Below are positions 51,744-59,920 of a stretch of 64,000 bases of DNA, piece by piece. Made by a program: the position numbers and the translations under genes. Source of the DNA: Aldehydirespirator sp965220645 (GTDB taxonomy: Bacteria > Actinomycetota > Acidimicrobiia > Acidimicrobiales > Aldehydirespiratoraceae); NCBI GenBank assembly GCA_965220645.1, contig OZ244836.1, forward strand, positions 2,108,001 through 2,172,000, read 5' to 3'. The notes beneath the pieces were generated by a model, which saw only the letters and a program-made list of their open reading frames with translations, was not told the origin of the DNA and made no database searches. Numbering within the stretch: position 1 is the first letter of the stretch; every line of letters begins with the position of its first letter.

Positions 51744-53393
51744 CTAGCGGGGCGGGATCGGGAACTTCTGGCCCTCGAAGACGGTCCCCCATATGGGGAT
51801 GTCGCGCAGCGCTTCGACACCGGCGTCGTAGGGGTCGGCCTCGAGGACCGTGAAGTCGGCTCGCTTGCCCCAGCGCAGCGACCCGATCTCGTCCTCAAGC
51901 CCGAGTACGTAAGCGGCGTTGGTGGTGATCGCTTTGACGGCGGCGTCCAGTGAGGCCCGCTCGTTGGCGCCCATCACCGCTCCCGACTGGGTGAGGCGGT
52001 TGGCCGCCACCCAGGCGTTGTTAAGTGGTTTGGCGGGCGCCATCGGGAAGTCGGAGTGCACCGCGAAGCGCACTCCGGCCCGCTCCAGCGAGCCGACTCT
52101 CGAGATCTGCGACGCTCGCTCGTAACCCAGGGTGCTGGCCGCGAACGCTTCCGAGAGTTCGTAGACGTAGTAGGCGTTGACCGAGGCCACCGCCCCTACC
52201 GCGGCCATGCGGTCGACCTGTTGTGAGCTGGAGATGCCGAAGTGCTCGAAGGTGAAGCGATGATCGAAGCGGGGCCGTTCTGACTGGAGCTTCTCGAGGG
52301 TGACGAGCGCGAGCTCCACGCCGAGGTCTCCGCTGCAGTGGACATGGATCTTCAGCCCGGCGTTCCACAGCACCCGGGCGATGGCTTCGAACCTCTCCGG
52401 GGGTGTCATCCACTCGCCGTGGCGACCGTCGATGTGGCCGGGCGGTTTGAGCATCAGCAGCTCGGCGAAGAACCCGCCGTCGGCGAACATCTTGACGTGG
52501 TCGCTGAACCGCAGGCGATGGGTGTTGCGTGACGGATACGCCAGCACCCGCTGAAGGAACTCCTCGTCGGTTCGCTCGTCGCCTTGGGGGCCCATCGCGA
52601 AGGGCATCAGCTGGACCCGGAACGGTGTGTCGGGCTGTTCCATCACGGCCTGGAGGTGGCCCCACTCCTGCTCGAACCCGTAGAAGCCCAAAGCGGCGTC
52701 GCCGATGGTGGTGTGGCCGCCGTGATGGATGACCTGGCGCATCCGGTCGAGCCCGCCGCGGAAGCGCTCCGTCTCGAGGATGAAGCCGCGCAGGCAACGC
52801 AAGGCGACGCTCATGCCCGTTTCGAAGAATCTGCCTGCGTCGAGATCGATCTGGGGGTGGCGGGCGGCGGCCGCGGTGTCGAGGTCCATCCACTGTATGC
52901 AGGCGTCGTTCACCGCCAGCGAGTGGTAGCCGCGGTGCCATACCACGATGGGTCGGGTCGCCGATATCTGGTTGAGCGCGCTGCGGTCGACGGAGCGGTG
53001 CCAGATGGGGTGATGCCCGAACACGAACAGCGGCTCGCCGGCGGCCAGGTCGGCGTCGAGGCCGACCAGCCGGGCGAGGAACTGCTCCTCGTCGTGCACG
53101 GGTCCGATTTCCTGCCAAGGCAGGTCCCATCCCACTGCCGTCGTGAAGTGCATCGGCAGGAGGATCGCGGCCATGGAGGGATGCAGGTGGGGATCGATGA
53201 ACCCCGGCATGATGCAGTGGTCCTTGAACGTGTCATCGATCTCGTGGCTGCGTGACTCCAGCCACGGCCCCATGGTGTCGAGGGTCCCCACCTCCACGAT
53301 GCGGCCGCCCGAGACCGCGACGGCCTCCGCCACCGGCAACGACGCCTCCATCGTGCGCACCGTGCGGGCCACGAACACCGTGATGTCAGCCAT
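51744..53393 (-). CDS. YtcJ-like metal-dependent amidohydrolase
   Basis: A 549-residue TIM-barrel amidohydrolase. The metal motif is IMPGFIDPHLHPS (HxH near residues 69-71). Later metal-ligand regions are IHVHCSGDLGVELALVTLEK, FEHFGISSSQQ and FAVHSDFPMAPAKPLNNAWV, and the end is LRWGKRADFTVLEADPYD. No signal peptide is seen. YtcJ-type enzymes hydrolyse N-acyl or amide bonds, and the substrate here is unknown. It is the first gene of a two-gene unit with the CobW-type protein. Confidence 0.88.
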   Translation of the reverse strand: MADITVFVARTVRTMEASLPVAEAVAVSGGRIVEVGTLDTMGPWLESRSHEIDDTFKDHCIMPGFIDPHLHPSMAAILLPMHFTTAVGWDLPWQEIGPVHDEEQFLARLVGLDADLAAGEPLFVFGHHPIWHRSVDRSALNQISATRPIVVWHRGYHSLAVNDACIQWMDLDTAAAARHPQIDLDAGRFFETGMSVALRCLRGFILETERFRGGLDRMRQVIHHGGHTTIGDAALGFYGFEQEWGHLQAVMEQPDTPFRVQLMPFAMGPQGDERTDEEFLQRVLAYPSRNTHRLRFSDHVKMFADGGFFAELLMLKPPGHIDGRHGEWMTPPERFEAIARVLWNAGLKIHVHCSGDLGVELALVTLEKLQSERPRFDHRFTFEHFGISSSQQVDRMAAVGAVASVNAYYVYELSEAFAASTLGYERASQISRVGSLERAGVRFAVHSDFPMAPAKPLNNAWVAANRLTQSGAVMGANERASLDAAVKAITTNAAYVLGLEDEIGSLRWGKRADFTVLEADPYDAGVEALRDIPIWGTVFEGQKFPIPPR

Positions 53394-53541
53394 GAATGCC
53401 CCCGCGCGCCGGCGAAAGCCCGCTACGCCCTCGCCTCCAGCGTTCGGCTAGTCTATTGCCTTCAGGGGGATTGGCCGGCGTCGAGTCGTAGTCGGCACCG
53501 GCCTTAGGAGTGCTTGGCTTACGCCGGTGCCGGGAGCAGCT

Positions 53542-55287
53542 GTGAACGTCATTGCGAGCCGATGGGCAACCTGCCTTATCGTAGGGCTAGCGGTTCTGGC
53601 TTCCGCGTGTTCCGGAAGCAGTTCGCCAGAGGACCTGAGCAACGCGCTCGAGGATCCGGGAACGCGTCGTCTTTCCTTTGCCGATATCACCAGCGATCTC
53701 GGTCTGCCGACCGAGTCTTACGGCACGGGATACTCGGGTCCGTGTGTGCCCGACGCGGTCGGCATCACCAGTGGGGGCATGGGTTGCATGATTGACTCCA
53801 TGACCGGAGGCGTCGCGTTGGCCGACTTCAATCGCGACGGCTGGATCGACGTCGTTGGCACGCGCGCCGGTCTACCCGTATTCGTGGGTGTGTACGACTC
53901 CAGCGACGGCACCTACCGGCAGGTGGAGATCTCCGAGGAGGTGACCGGCAACGGTATCGCCATTGGCGATATAGACAGCGACGGCGATGCGGACATCTTC
54001 ATCGCCGGTTATGGGACTCAGCAGCACTTTCTGCTCATCAATGACGGGCATGCAGGCTTCAGCGAACAGGCCAGAACTCGTGGGGTGAGCGGCACAAGAC
54101 GTGATGGTCAAGCACTCCTGGGTACCAGTGCCGTGGTCGAAGATGTCGACGCTGACGGTCAGCTCGACGTCATCGTCACTGAGTGGCGGGCCGGAACCGC
54201 CCTCAACGCAGCAGGTGAGCCGACGACCCGCTACTTCCGCGGCGATCAAGCGCAGCCGGGAACGTTCATCGATGCGACCACCTCGAGTCGCCTGAGCGTG
54301 ATTGCCGCGACTGGCTATGGCTTCTCCATCTCCGTCTCGGATTTTGACCTGGACGGCCACAATGACATCCTGCTGGCCAGTGACTACAACACATCGCTGA
54401 TCGCCTTTGGGTCCGCGGCGGGCACATTCCATCTCAATGACGAGGTCCAAGCCTCGCTGACCGACGAGAACGGCATGGGTGGCTTGGTCACCGACCTCAA
54501 TGCGGACGGCATCGATGATTGGCTCGTGACATCAATCTTTGCGCCTCCGCCATGTCCGTTCTCCGCCTGCGGCTCCGGCCTGTCGGGCAACCGTGCCTAC
54601 GTCAACACCGCAGGTGCCCCGCCTGAGGATGAAGCCTCGGCTCTGGGAATCGCCGCCGGTGGGTGGGGCTGGGGAATCATCCTCGACGACTTCGATCACG
54701 ATGGCCATGATGATCTTGTCTCGGCCGCCGGAATGTACTTCCCGGAGGACTTTGGCGGTGCGCCGCTTGACGAGAGCGGCTATGCGACCGCTCCCCTGCT
54801 CGCGTGGGGAGGTCTCCCCGGCGGATCAGGATTTGATGAGATCGAGGTCGAGATACGCGGTGGTCATCCACCTTCAGCCCGGTCGCTACAGGCCGCCGAT
54901 TTCGATCATGATGGCGACTTGGACCTGTTCGTGGGTGGCTCAGGCCTCCCGGTCAGAGTCTTGGAGAACACGACAGTCACGGGATGCAACTGGGTTAGCG
55001 TTGATGTGGACGGGTCACACGGCGGGACCGTTGCGCTCCATGACGGCGAGAGAGTGGTTTCGGAGGATCGTTTCGGAACGTCAACGGGTTTTCTTGGTAC
55101 GAGCAACGTTCCGGCACTGTTGTGGCTACCCGACGCAGACACTGCCTATGAGGTTCGTGTTGCAAGCCACGAGGGTGTGTCCACATCCCGAGCTGTCGAA
55201 GGCGGCTTCATGTACCACTTCATTCAACGGGGAGGACGACTTGAGCTTCGCGACCTAAGTGGTCCCGGGTGCGACGCGGTGCGCTGA
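53542..55287 (+). CDS. FG-GAP/VCBS-repeat lipoprotein
   Basis: About 581 residues. The signal peptide ends in the lipobox VLASACS. The body is an integrin-like beta-propeller built of repeats with calcium loops: DFNRDGWID, DIDSDGDAD, DVDADGQLD, DFDLDGHND, DLNADGIDD, DFDHDGHDD and DFDHDGDLD. The C-terminus (NWVSVDVDGSHGG, then HFIQRGGRLELRDLSGPG) resembles the ASPIC/UnbV domain. It is probably a cell-surface adhesion or binding protein. The start is GTG 53542, behind GGGAGC, or GTG 53527 five codons earlier. It has no obvious operon partner. Confidence 0.82.
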   Translation: MNVIASRWATCLIVGLAVLASACSGSSSPEDLSNALEDPGTRRLSFADITSDLGLPTESYGTGYSGPCVPDAVGITSGGMGCMIDSMTGGVALADFNRDGWIDVVGTRAGLPVFVGVYDSSDGTYRQVEISEEVTGNGIAIGDIDSDGDADIFIAGYGTQQHFLLINDGHAGFSEQARTRGVSGTRRDGQALLGTSAVVEDVDADGQLDVIVTEWRAGTALNAAGEPTTRYFRGDQAQPGTFIDATTSSRLSVIAATGYGFSISVSDFDLDGHNDILLASDYNTSLIAFGSAAGTFHLNDEVQASLTDENGMGGLVTDLNADGIDDWLVTSIFAPPPCPFSACGSGLSGNRAYVNTAGAPPEDEASALGIAAGGWGWGIILDDFDHDGHDDLVSAAGMYFPEDFGGAPLDESGYATAPLLAWGGLPGGSGFDEIEVEIRGGHPPSARSLQAADFDHDGDLDLFVGGSGLPVRVLENTTVTGCNWVSVDVDGSHGGTVALHDGERVVSEDRFGTSTGFLGTSNVPALLWLPDADTAYEVRVASHEGVSTSRAVEGGFMYHFIQRGGRLELRDLSGPGCDAVR

Positions 55288-55411
55288 CACGCTAGCTCGG
55301 TGTCGATGCGTGTTGGTCCTCTTCAGCATGCAGCGTAGACGACCGGATTGGCGCGCTCGCCGGGCTTGCCGAGCCTGTCGAGCCCGAATCAGCAGTCACC
55401 TTGCGTCCACA

Positions 55412-55440
55412 TTGACAACACGATCCTGGCGCCCTTTAAT
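55412..55440 (+). promoter_or_regulatory. strong sigma-70-type promoter
   Basis: TTGACA (55412-55417), a 17-base spacer and TTTAAT (55435-55440). A start near 55447 would leave a leader of about 37 bases to the EthD-domain gene. The rest of 55288-55483 shows nothing else. Confidence 0.75.
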
Positions 55441-55483
55441 TGCTGCAGTCTCGTTGCGTGCAAGTCGCTAGGGGGAGCGAGAA

Positions 55484-56182
55484 ATGACTGTAGAGAAGTA
55501 TGTGGTTCTGCTCGATGCCGACCACGCGGTCACGCCGGGTGAGCGCGACGACGCGGTGGGCCGGCTGGTAGATGGTGCCGGTGGTGCTGGCGCGGGGCTG
55601 GTTGGTTTGACGGTGAGCAGCCTGACCGAGTCGCTGACCGGTCCGGCAGAGACTATTGCGGTGGTGCAGGCGTGGATTGAGGGATCCTCTGGAGCCGATG
55701 CGGAGTCGGTTCTTGCTCATCTCACCGGTGCGGTCGGCGCGAAGGTGTCGAGTTGGCGTGTCGAGGAGATCGCGTTCTTGGCGCCGGTTGATCGCAGGCC
55801 CTCGGGGGAGCATTCCCGGCTGAACTTGTTCGGCACGGCCGCGAAGCGGGAGGACTTCACCACCGAGGGGTTCTTCGACTATTGGAAAACGGTGCACGCG
55901 CCCATCTCGGCGTCGATTCCGGGCAGTTCGGGCTATGTGGTGTCTCGGATCCACGAGACGGTGAACGCTCCGGTGGAGCGCACAGTCGATGCGTTCATCG
56001 AGTTGTGGTATCCGAACCGCGACTCTCATGCGAGCGCTAACGCGCATCCGCTCGCGGCGAAGGCCTGGGATGACGTCGCCAACTACGCGAGGACCGACGG
56101 CCAGTTCTGGTTGACCTATGAGCACGTGGTCGTTGCGCCGCCTGACACCGGTCGAGGCATGTTTGACTCGAACGGGGATTGA
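55484..56182 (+). CDS. EthD-domain protein
   Basis: A 232-residue cytoplasmic protein with a ferredoxin-like dimeric barrel. The EthD-type segment is FTTEGFFDYWKTVHAPISAS, followed by YVVSRIHETVN and the strand ending VDAFIELWYPN. EthD-like proteins accompany degradation of ethers, polyketide-like and aromatic compounds, and some are isomerases or decarboxylases. Here it leads a cluster with an aminotransferase, an SDR and an importer. AGGGGGAGCGAG precedes the ATG. Its stop overlaps the next start (TGATG). The reaction is unknown. Confidence 0.72.
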   Translation: MTVEKYVVLLDADHAVTPGERDDAVGRLVDGAGGAGAGLVGLTVSSLTESLTGPAETIAVVQAWIEGSSGADAESVLAHLTGAVGAKVSSWRVEEIAFLAPVDRRPSGEHSRLNLFGTAAKREDFTTEGFFDYWKTVHAPISASIPGSSGYVVSRIHETVNAPVERTVDAFIELWYPNRDSHASANAHPLAAKAWDDVANYARTDGQFWLTYEHVVVAPPDTGRGMFDSNGD

Positions 56183-57351
56183 TGCGGGTACGCCCCCATC
56201 TGCTGGAGACACCGCATTCGGGCATCCGGCGGATGGCGGACCTAGCGGCCACCATCGACGATCCGATCGGGCTGGTGGGGGGAGACCCGAACTTCACTAC
56301 GCCCCAGCACATCATCGACGGTGCCGCTGATCGGTCGAGCGCGGGAGCAACCGGCTACGCGCCGGGTGAGGGCTTTCTGGAGTTGCGCGAGGCGATCGTC
56401 GACAAGCTCCAACGGGTCAACGGCGTCACTGCAACCCCTGACCAGATCTGTGTGACCACCGGAGCCTGCGGCGGGTTGTTCACCAGCCTCACTCTCGCGG
56501 TGGAGCCGGGCAGCGACGTGCTGGTTCCCGACCCCGGATGGGCCAACTACGCCGCAATGATCCATGTCTTGGGTGCTCGCTGTGTGCCCTACGCGGTGGA
56601 TGCGTCGACGAACTGGCGGCTCGATGCCGCGGTTGTCGAGGCGGCCATAACGCCGGTGACGGCCGCGCTGATACTGAACTCGCCTGGTAACCCGACCGGC
56701 GTAGTCTTCGACCCTGACGACCTCACAGCGGTGGCCGAACTGGTCACCGGCCGTCAGATCGCGGTGATAAGCGACGAGGCCTACGACGAGGTGGTGTTCG
56801 GTGCCGAGCTGTTCTCGGTGGCATCACGGGTGCAGTCCGATCAGTTGCTGACCATCTATTCGTTCTCGAAGACGTACGCGATGACCGGCTGGAGAATCGG
56901 GTACGCGGTCGGGCCGGCCGACTTCGTGGGCGAGCTGTCGTTGCTTCAGGAGCCGGTCGTGTCCAGCGCGTCCACCATCTCCATGCACGGCGCCGCGGTG
57001 GCGCTGCAAGGCCCGCAGCAGTGTGTGGCCGAAATGGTCTCCGCGTACGCAGAGCGCTGCCAGAAGGCGATGGCGCTGCTCGACTCCGAGGGGATCGCCT
57101 ACGTCGAGCCGGGCGGAGCGTTCTTCATCCTGGTCGACATACGCGACAGCGGCCTCGACTCGTGGACGTTCGCCACCAGGCTCGCGGAGCAGCACCGGGT
57201 GGTGGTCGTGCCGGGACTGGCCTTCGGTCAGGGCGGCGAGGGATTCGTGAGGGTGAGCCTGGCCGCGGCTCCCGAGGCCATCTTGGAGGGTTTGGCGCGG
57301 ATTGCCGAGACCTTGCACGACCTCACGACCCGCGAACCGGCTGCCGTGTAG
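56182..57351 (+). CDS. PLP-dependent aminotransferase, class I/II
   Basis: A 389-residue fold-type I aminotransferase. Cofactor-binding elements are TTGACGGLF, NSPGNPTGVVF, SDEAYDEVVF, the Schiff-base lysine near residue 230 in YSFSKTYAMTGWRIGY, and the carboxylate arginine in GFVRVSLA. It moves an amino group between an amino acid and a 2-oxo acid; the partner substrate is unknown. ATG 56182 overlaps the EthD stop, so the genes are coupled. Confidence 0.9.
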   Translation: MRVRPHLLETPHSGIRRMADLAATIDDPIGLVGGDPNFTTPQHIIDGAADRSSAGATGYAPGEGFLELREAIVDKLQRVNGVTATPDQICVTTGACGGLFTSLTLAVEPGSDVLVPDPGWANYAAMIHVLGARCVPYAVDASTNWRLDAAVVEAAITPVTAALILNSPGNPTGVVFDPDDLTAVAELVTGRQIAVISDEAYDEVVFGAELFSVASRVQSDQLLTIYSFSKTYAMTGWRIGYAVGPADFVGELSLLQEPVVSSASTISMHGAAVALQGPQQCVAEMVSAYAERCQKAMALLDSEGIAYVEPGGAFFILVDIRDSGLDSWTFATRLAEQHRVVVVPGLAFGQGGEGFVRVSLAAAPEAILEGLARIAETLHDLTTREPAAV

Positions 57352-57380
57352 CCGCCGCAGCGCGAAAGGAGACCACAAGA

Positions 57381-58175
57381 ATGCAACGACTCGACGGTAT
57401 TTCTGCGTTGATCAGCGGGGGAGCGAGCGGTGTCGGGCGGGCCACCGCGCACCGCTTCGCCCAGGAGGGAGCAGCCCTGATCACGCTCTTCGACAGGGAT
57501 GTCGAGCGCCTTGCCGATGTCGCCTCCGAACTGGCCGAGATCGGCACCAAGCCCCGGTCGGTGGTCGGCGATGTCAGCCGCCCGCCGGACTGCCAGCGGG
57601 CCGTGGACGAGGCCATTCGCGGCGACGGCCGCCTCGACGTGCTGGTAAGCAACGCCGGCGCCGACTCGATCTACCCGTTCCTTGAGCTGGAACTTGAAGA
57701 GTGGTACCGGATCGTCGACATCAACCTCACCGCGTCGTTCGTGCTGGGCCAGGCGGCGGCCAGGGCGATGGTGGCCGCCGGCAACGGTGGCACGATCCTG
57801 TACACCGCGTCGATCTCGGGCGTGTTCGCGTCGACCGGCGACGCCCACTACGGCGTGTCGAAGGCCGGCATCATCAGCCTCGTCAAGACGATGGCCATCG
57901 AACTCGTGGAACACAACATCCGGGTGAACTGCATCAGTCCCGGCCCGCTCGACACCCCGATGTCGCTCGCGCTGCTCGGCAGCGAAGAGGCGATGCAAGC
58001 CGCCCGGGAGAGCTGGCCGATGGTGCCCATGAACCGGCTGGGTCTACCAGAGGAGATCGCGGGCACCTACGCGTATCTGGCGTCGCCCGACGGCGCCTAC
58101 ACCACCGGCCAGAACATCGTGGTAGACGGGGGATTGACGGCGAACGTCTACCCGTTGGCAGACGAACTCGAGTGA
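57381..58175 (+). CDS. short-chain dehydrogenase/reductase
   Basis: A 264-residue classical SDR. The NAD(P) glycine motif is GGASGVG (13-19). Asp38 after the second strand (TLFDRD) favours NAD(H). NAG is at 91-93, the catalytic Ser lies in YTASISG, and Tyr157 and Lys161 are in YGVSK. PGPLDTPM and the family end GQNIVVDGGLT follow. It oxidises an alcohol or reduces a ketone of unknown identity. AAAGGAG precedes ATG 57381. Same strand as the aminotransferase, 29 bases later. Confidence 0.92.
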   Translation: MQRLDGISALISGGASGVGRATAHRFAQEGAALITLFDRDVERLADVASELAEIGTKPRSVVGDVSRPPDCQRAVDEAIRGDGRLDVLVSNAGADSIYPFLELELEEWYRIVDINLTASFVLGQAAARAMVAAGNGGTILYTASISGVFASTGDAHYGVSKAGIISLVKTMAIELVEHNIRVNCISPGPLDTPMSLALLGSEEAMQAARESWPMVPMNRLGLPEEIAGTYAYLASPDGAYTTGQNIVVDGGLTANVYPLADELE

Positions 58176-58212
58176 AGACCGCTCCTGATCTTCACATCGT
58201 CGGCAGAGACTG

Positions 58213-59745
58213 ATGGCTAGCGGAACGACTATTGCCGGCGGACCAGTCTTCAGGGAGGGGTTCGAGTACGAGTTCTCTGCGCTCCATCCGATGTCGGACC
58301 ACATCGACCCGCCCGCGTTGGCGGCCTACGAATCACCGCTGGCCAAGGGCACCGATTCGCAGCCGGTGGGGCTGCTTGCCGAATCATGGCGGATCAATGC
58401 AGACGGCACCGAGTGGTTGATGAAGATCAGGCCGAACGTCACCTTCCACTCAGGGGCACCATGTGATGCGCAAGCTGTCCTAGAGGCACTCAACGCTATT
58501 CGGGCGGTCCTCGGCGAGTCTGGTGACGACTCGTATTGGAACGCGGTGAGCGACGTGACGCTAGCCGATTCCGAGACGCTGCGTTTCGCGTTGCACCACC
58601 CGAGTGCTCGTGTGGCTTCATTGTTGTGGGGACCACACACCTTGATCCACAACGAGGCGGGTCGGCGCGAGCACGGGGAGGACTTTGGGACGGCGGTCGT
58701 CGACGGTACCGGTCCGTATCGCGTTATTTCCTGGTCCGAGGAGCGAGTTGCGGCCGAACGCTGGGATGCGTATGCGCGGCCGCCTGCACCGATGTTCGCT
58801 CAACCGTCGGCAAACATGCCTGACCGCATCGAGTGGATCGCCGTGCTCGGCGAGTCTGAGCGTCTGGCAATGCTTGAAGCCGGCGAACTCGACTGCATCC
58901 ACGCCCCGCCGGCCGATCAAGTCGCCCGACTTGCGGACGATCCGCGCTACAAGATGTTCCGGCATTCGCAGCCGGCGAGCATGTACCTGACGTTGAACTG
59001 GGAATACCATGACCTCGGGTTCGACGACCTCAGAGTGCGCAAGGCCTTCCATCTTGCTGTCGATCGCGAGGAGATCGTCGCAACTGCGTTGGCGGGCTGT
59101 GGGTCGCCGACCTGGGGTCCGCTACCACCGGGTCTCGAGTTCTATGATCCGAGCATCGATGCCCGGGGCGCCTTCGATCCTCGGCAGGCCGGTGCGCTCT
59201 TGGATGCTGCGGGGTTCGCAGTAGGTGCCGACGGGATTCGACAGCGCGATGAGCATCGCATGTCTGTTTCATGCGTCATCCAAGACGACGAGACTTTCCG
59301 GCGGGTCAGTGCGATCGTCGCCCGACAACTCGCGGACATCGGTGTCGATCTTCGCTTCGAGTTCTACAAGCCGTTCGTCGAGTACTACGAGGCATGCCGA
59401 CACAGTCCCGCTTGCACGATCAACAAGTGGCTTTGGCAGGATCCGATGGACGCCCTGATCGGATTCTGTGCGACCAATAACCGTCCGTTCCTGAACTGGT
59501 CGAACGCATCGAGCCCGCCACTTGACGATGCGTTCGATGCGTGGACCCGGGCCGAAACCCTGGATGATCTCCACACCGCGGCGAGTCGGGCTCAACAGGC
59601 GTTCGCGAGGGACCTTCCTTATGTTCCGCTTCTCACTCCTGACGATGTCTGGGTTTGGGATTCTCGATTCAGCGGCTATGACCCACGGCCGGGCATGCTC
59701 TACCCGTACTACCACACCCTCCACAACAGTCTCGCGAGTCGGTAG
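58213..59745 (+). CDS. family 5 solute-binding protein lacking an export signal
   Basis: A 510-residue SBP_bac_5 (peptide/opine-binding) protein. Family elements are VGLLAESWRINADGTEWLMKIRPNVTFHSG, DLRVRKAFHLAVDREEI, and the late RDLPYVPLLTPDDVWV. It starts directly with mature-type sequence: no signal peptide, lipobox or twin-arginine motif follows the ATG, and an in-frame stop lies 24 bases upstream. Unlike its neighbour at 59921 it should therefore stay in the cytoplasm, unless the start region has been lost. It may be a decayed duplicate or a soluble sensor. Confidence 0.82.
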   Translation: MASGTTIAGGPVFREGFEYEFSALHPMSDHIDPPALAAYESPLAKGTDSQPVGLLAESWRINADGTEWLMKIRPNVTFHSGAPCDAQAVLEALNAIRAVLGESGDDSYWNAVSDVTLADSETLRFALHHPSARVASLLWGPHTLIHNEAGRREHGEDFGTAVVDGTGPYRVISWSEERVAAERWDAYARPPAPMFAQPSANMPDRIEWIAVLGESERLAMLEAGELDCIHAPPADQVARLADDPRYKMFRHSQPASMYLTLNWEYHDLGFDDLRVRKAFHLAVDREEIVATALAGCGSPTWGPLPPGLEFYDPSIDARGAFDPRQAGALLDAAGFAVGADGIRQRDEHRMSVSCVIQDDETFRRVSAIVARQLADIGVDLRFEFYKPFVEYYEACRHSPACTINKWLWQDPMDALIGFCATNNRPFLNWSNASSPPLDDAFDAWTRAETLDDLHTAASRAQQAFARDLPYVPLLTPDDVWVWDSRFSGYDPRPGMLYPYYHTLHNSLASR

Positions 59746-59840
59746 CGCACTTCGAGCCGGCTGAGGCGGTGGGCCGACTCATCCGGGGAAGACCTCGCCA
59801 GGTTGGCCGTTTTCGAGCCCAAGTCGGCCGCATGGCGAGT

Positions 59841-59869
59841 TTGACCAAGAGACCCGCCTGCAATATGGT
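59841..59869 (+). promoter_or_regulatory. sigma-70-type promoter for the importer operon
   Basis: TTGACC (59841-59846), a 17-base spacer and TATGGT (59864-59869). Predicted start near 59876, giving a leader of about 45 bases before ATG 59921. Confidence 0.65.
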
Positions 59870-59878
59870 TCTTGCACG

Positions 59879-59898
59879 TGACGGACGGGAATCCGTCA
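59879..59898 (+). promoter_or_regulatory. inverted repeat at the transcription start of the importer operon
   Basis: TGACGGA, a 6-base loop and TCCGTCA: a perfect 7-bp stem located at or just after the predicted start site and before the ribosome site GGGGGGAG. It suits a repressor operator or a leader hairpin. Confidence 0.55.
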
Positions 59899-59920
59899 TT
59901 TCACCCGGGGGGAGTTCATC

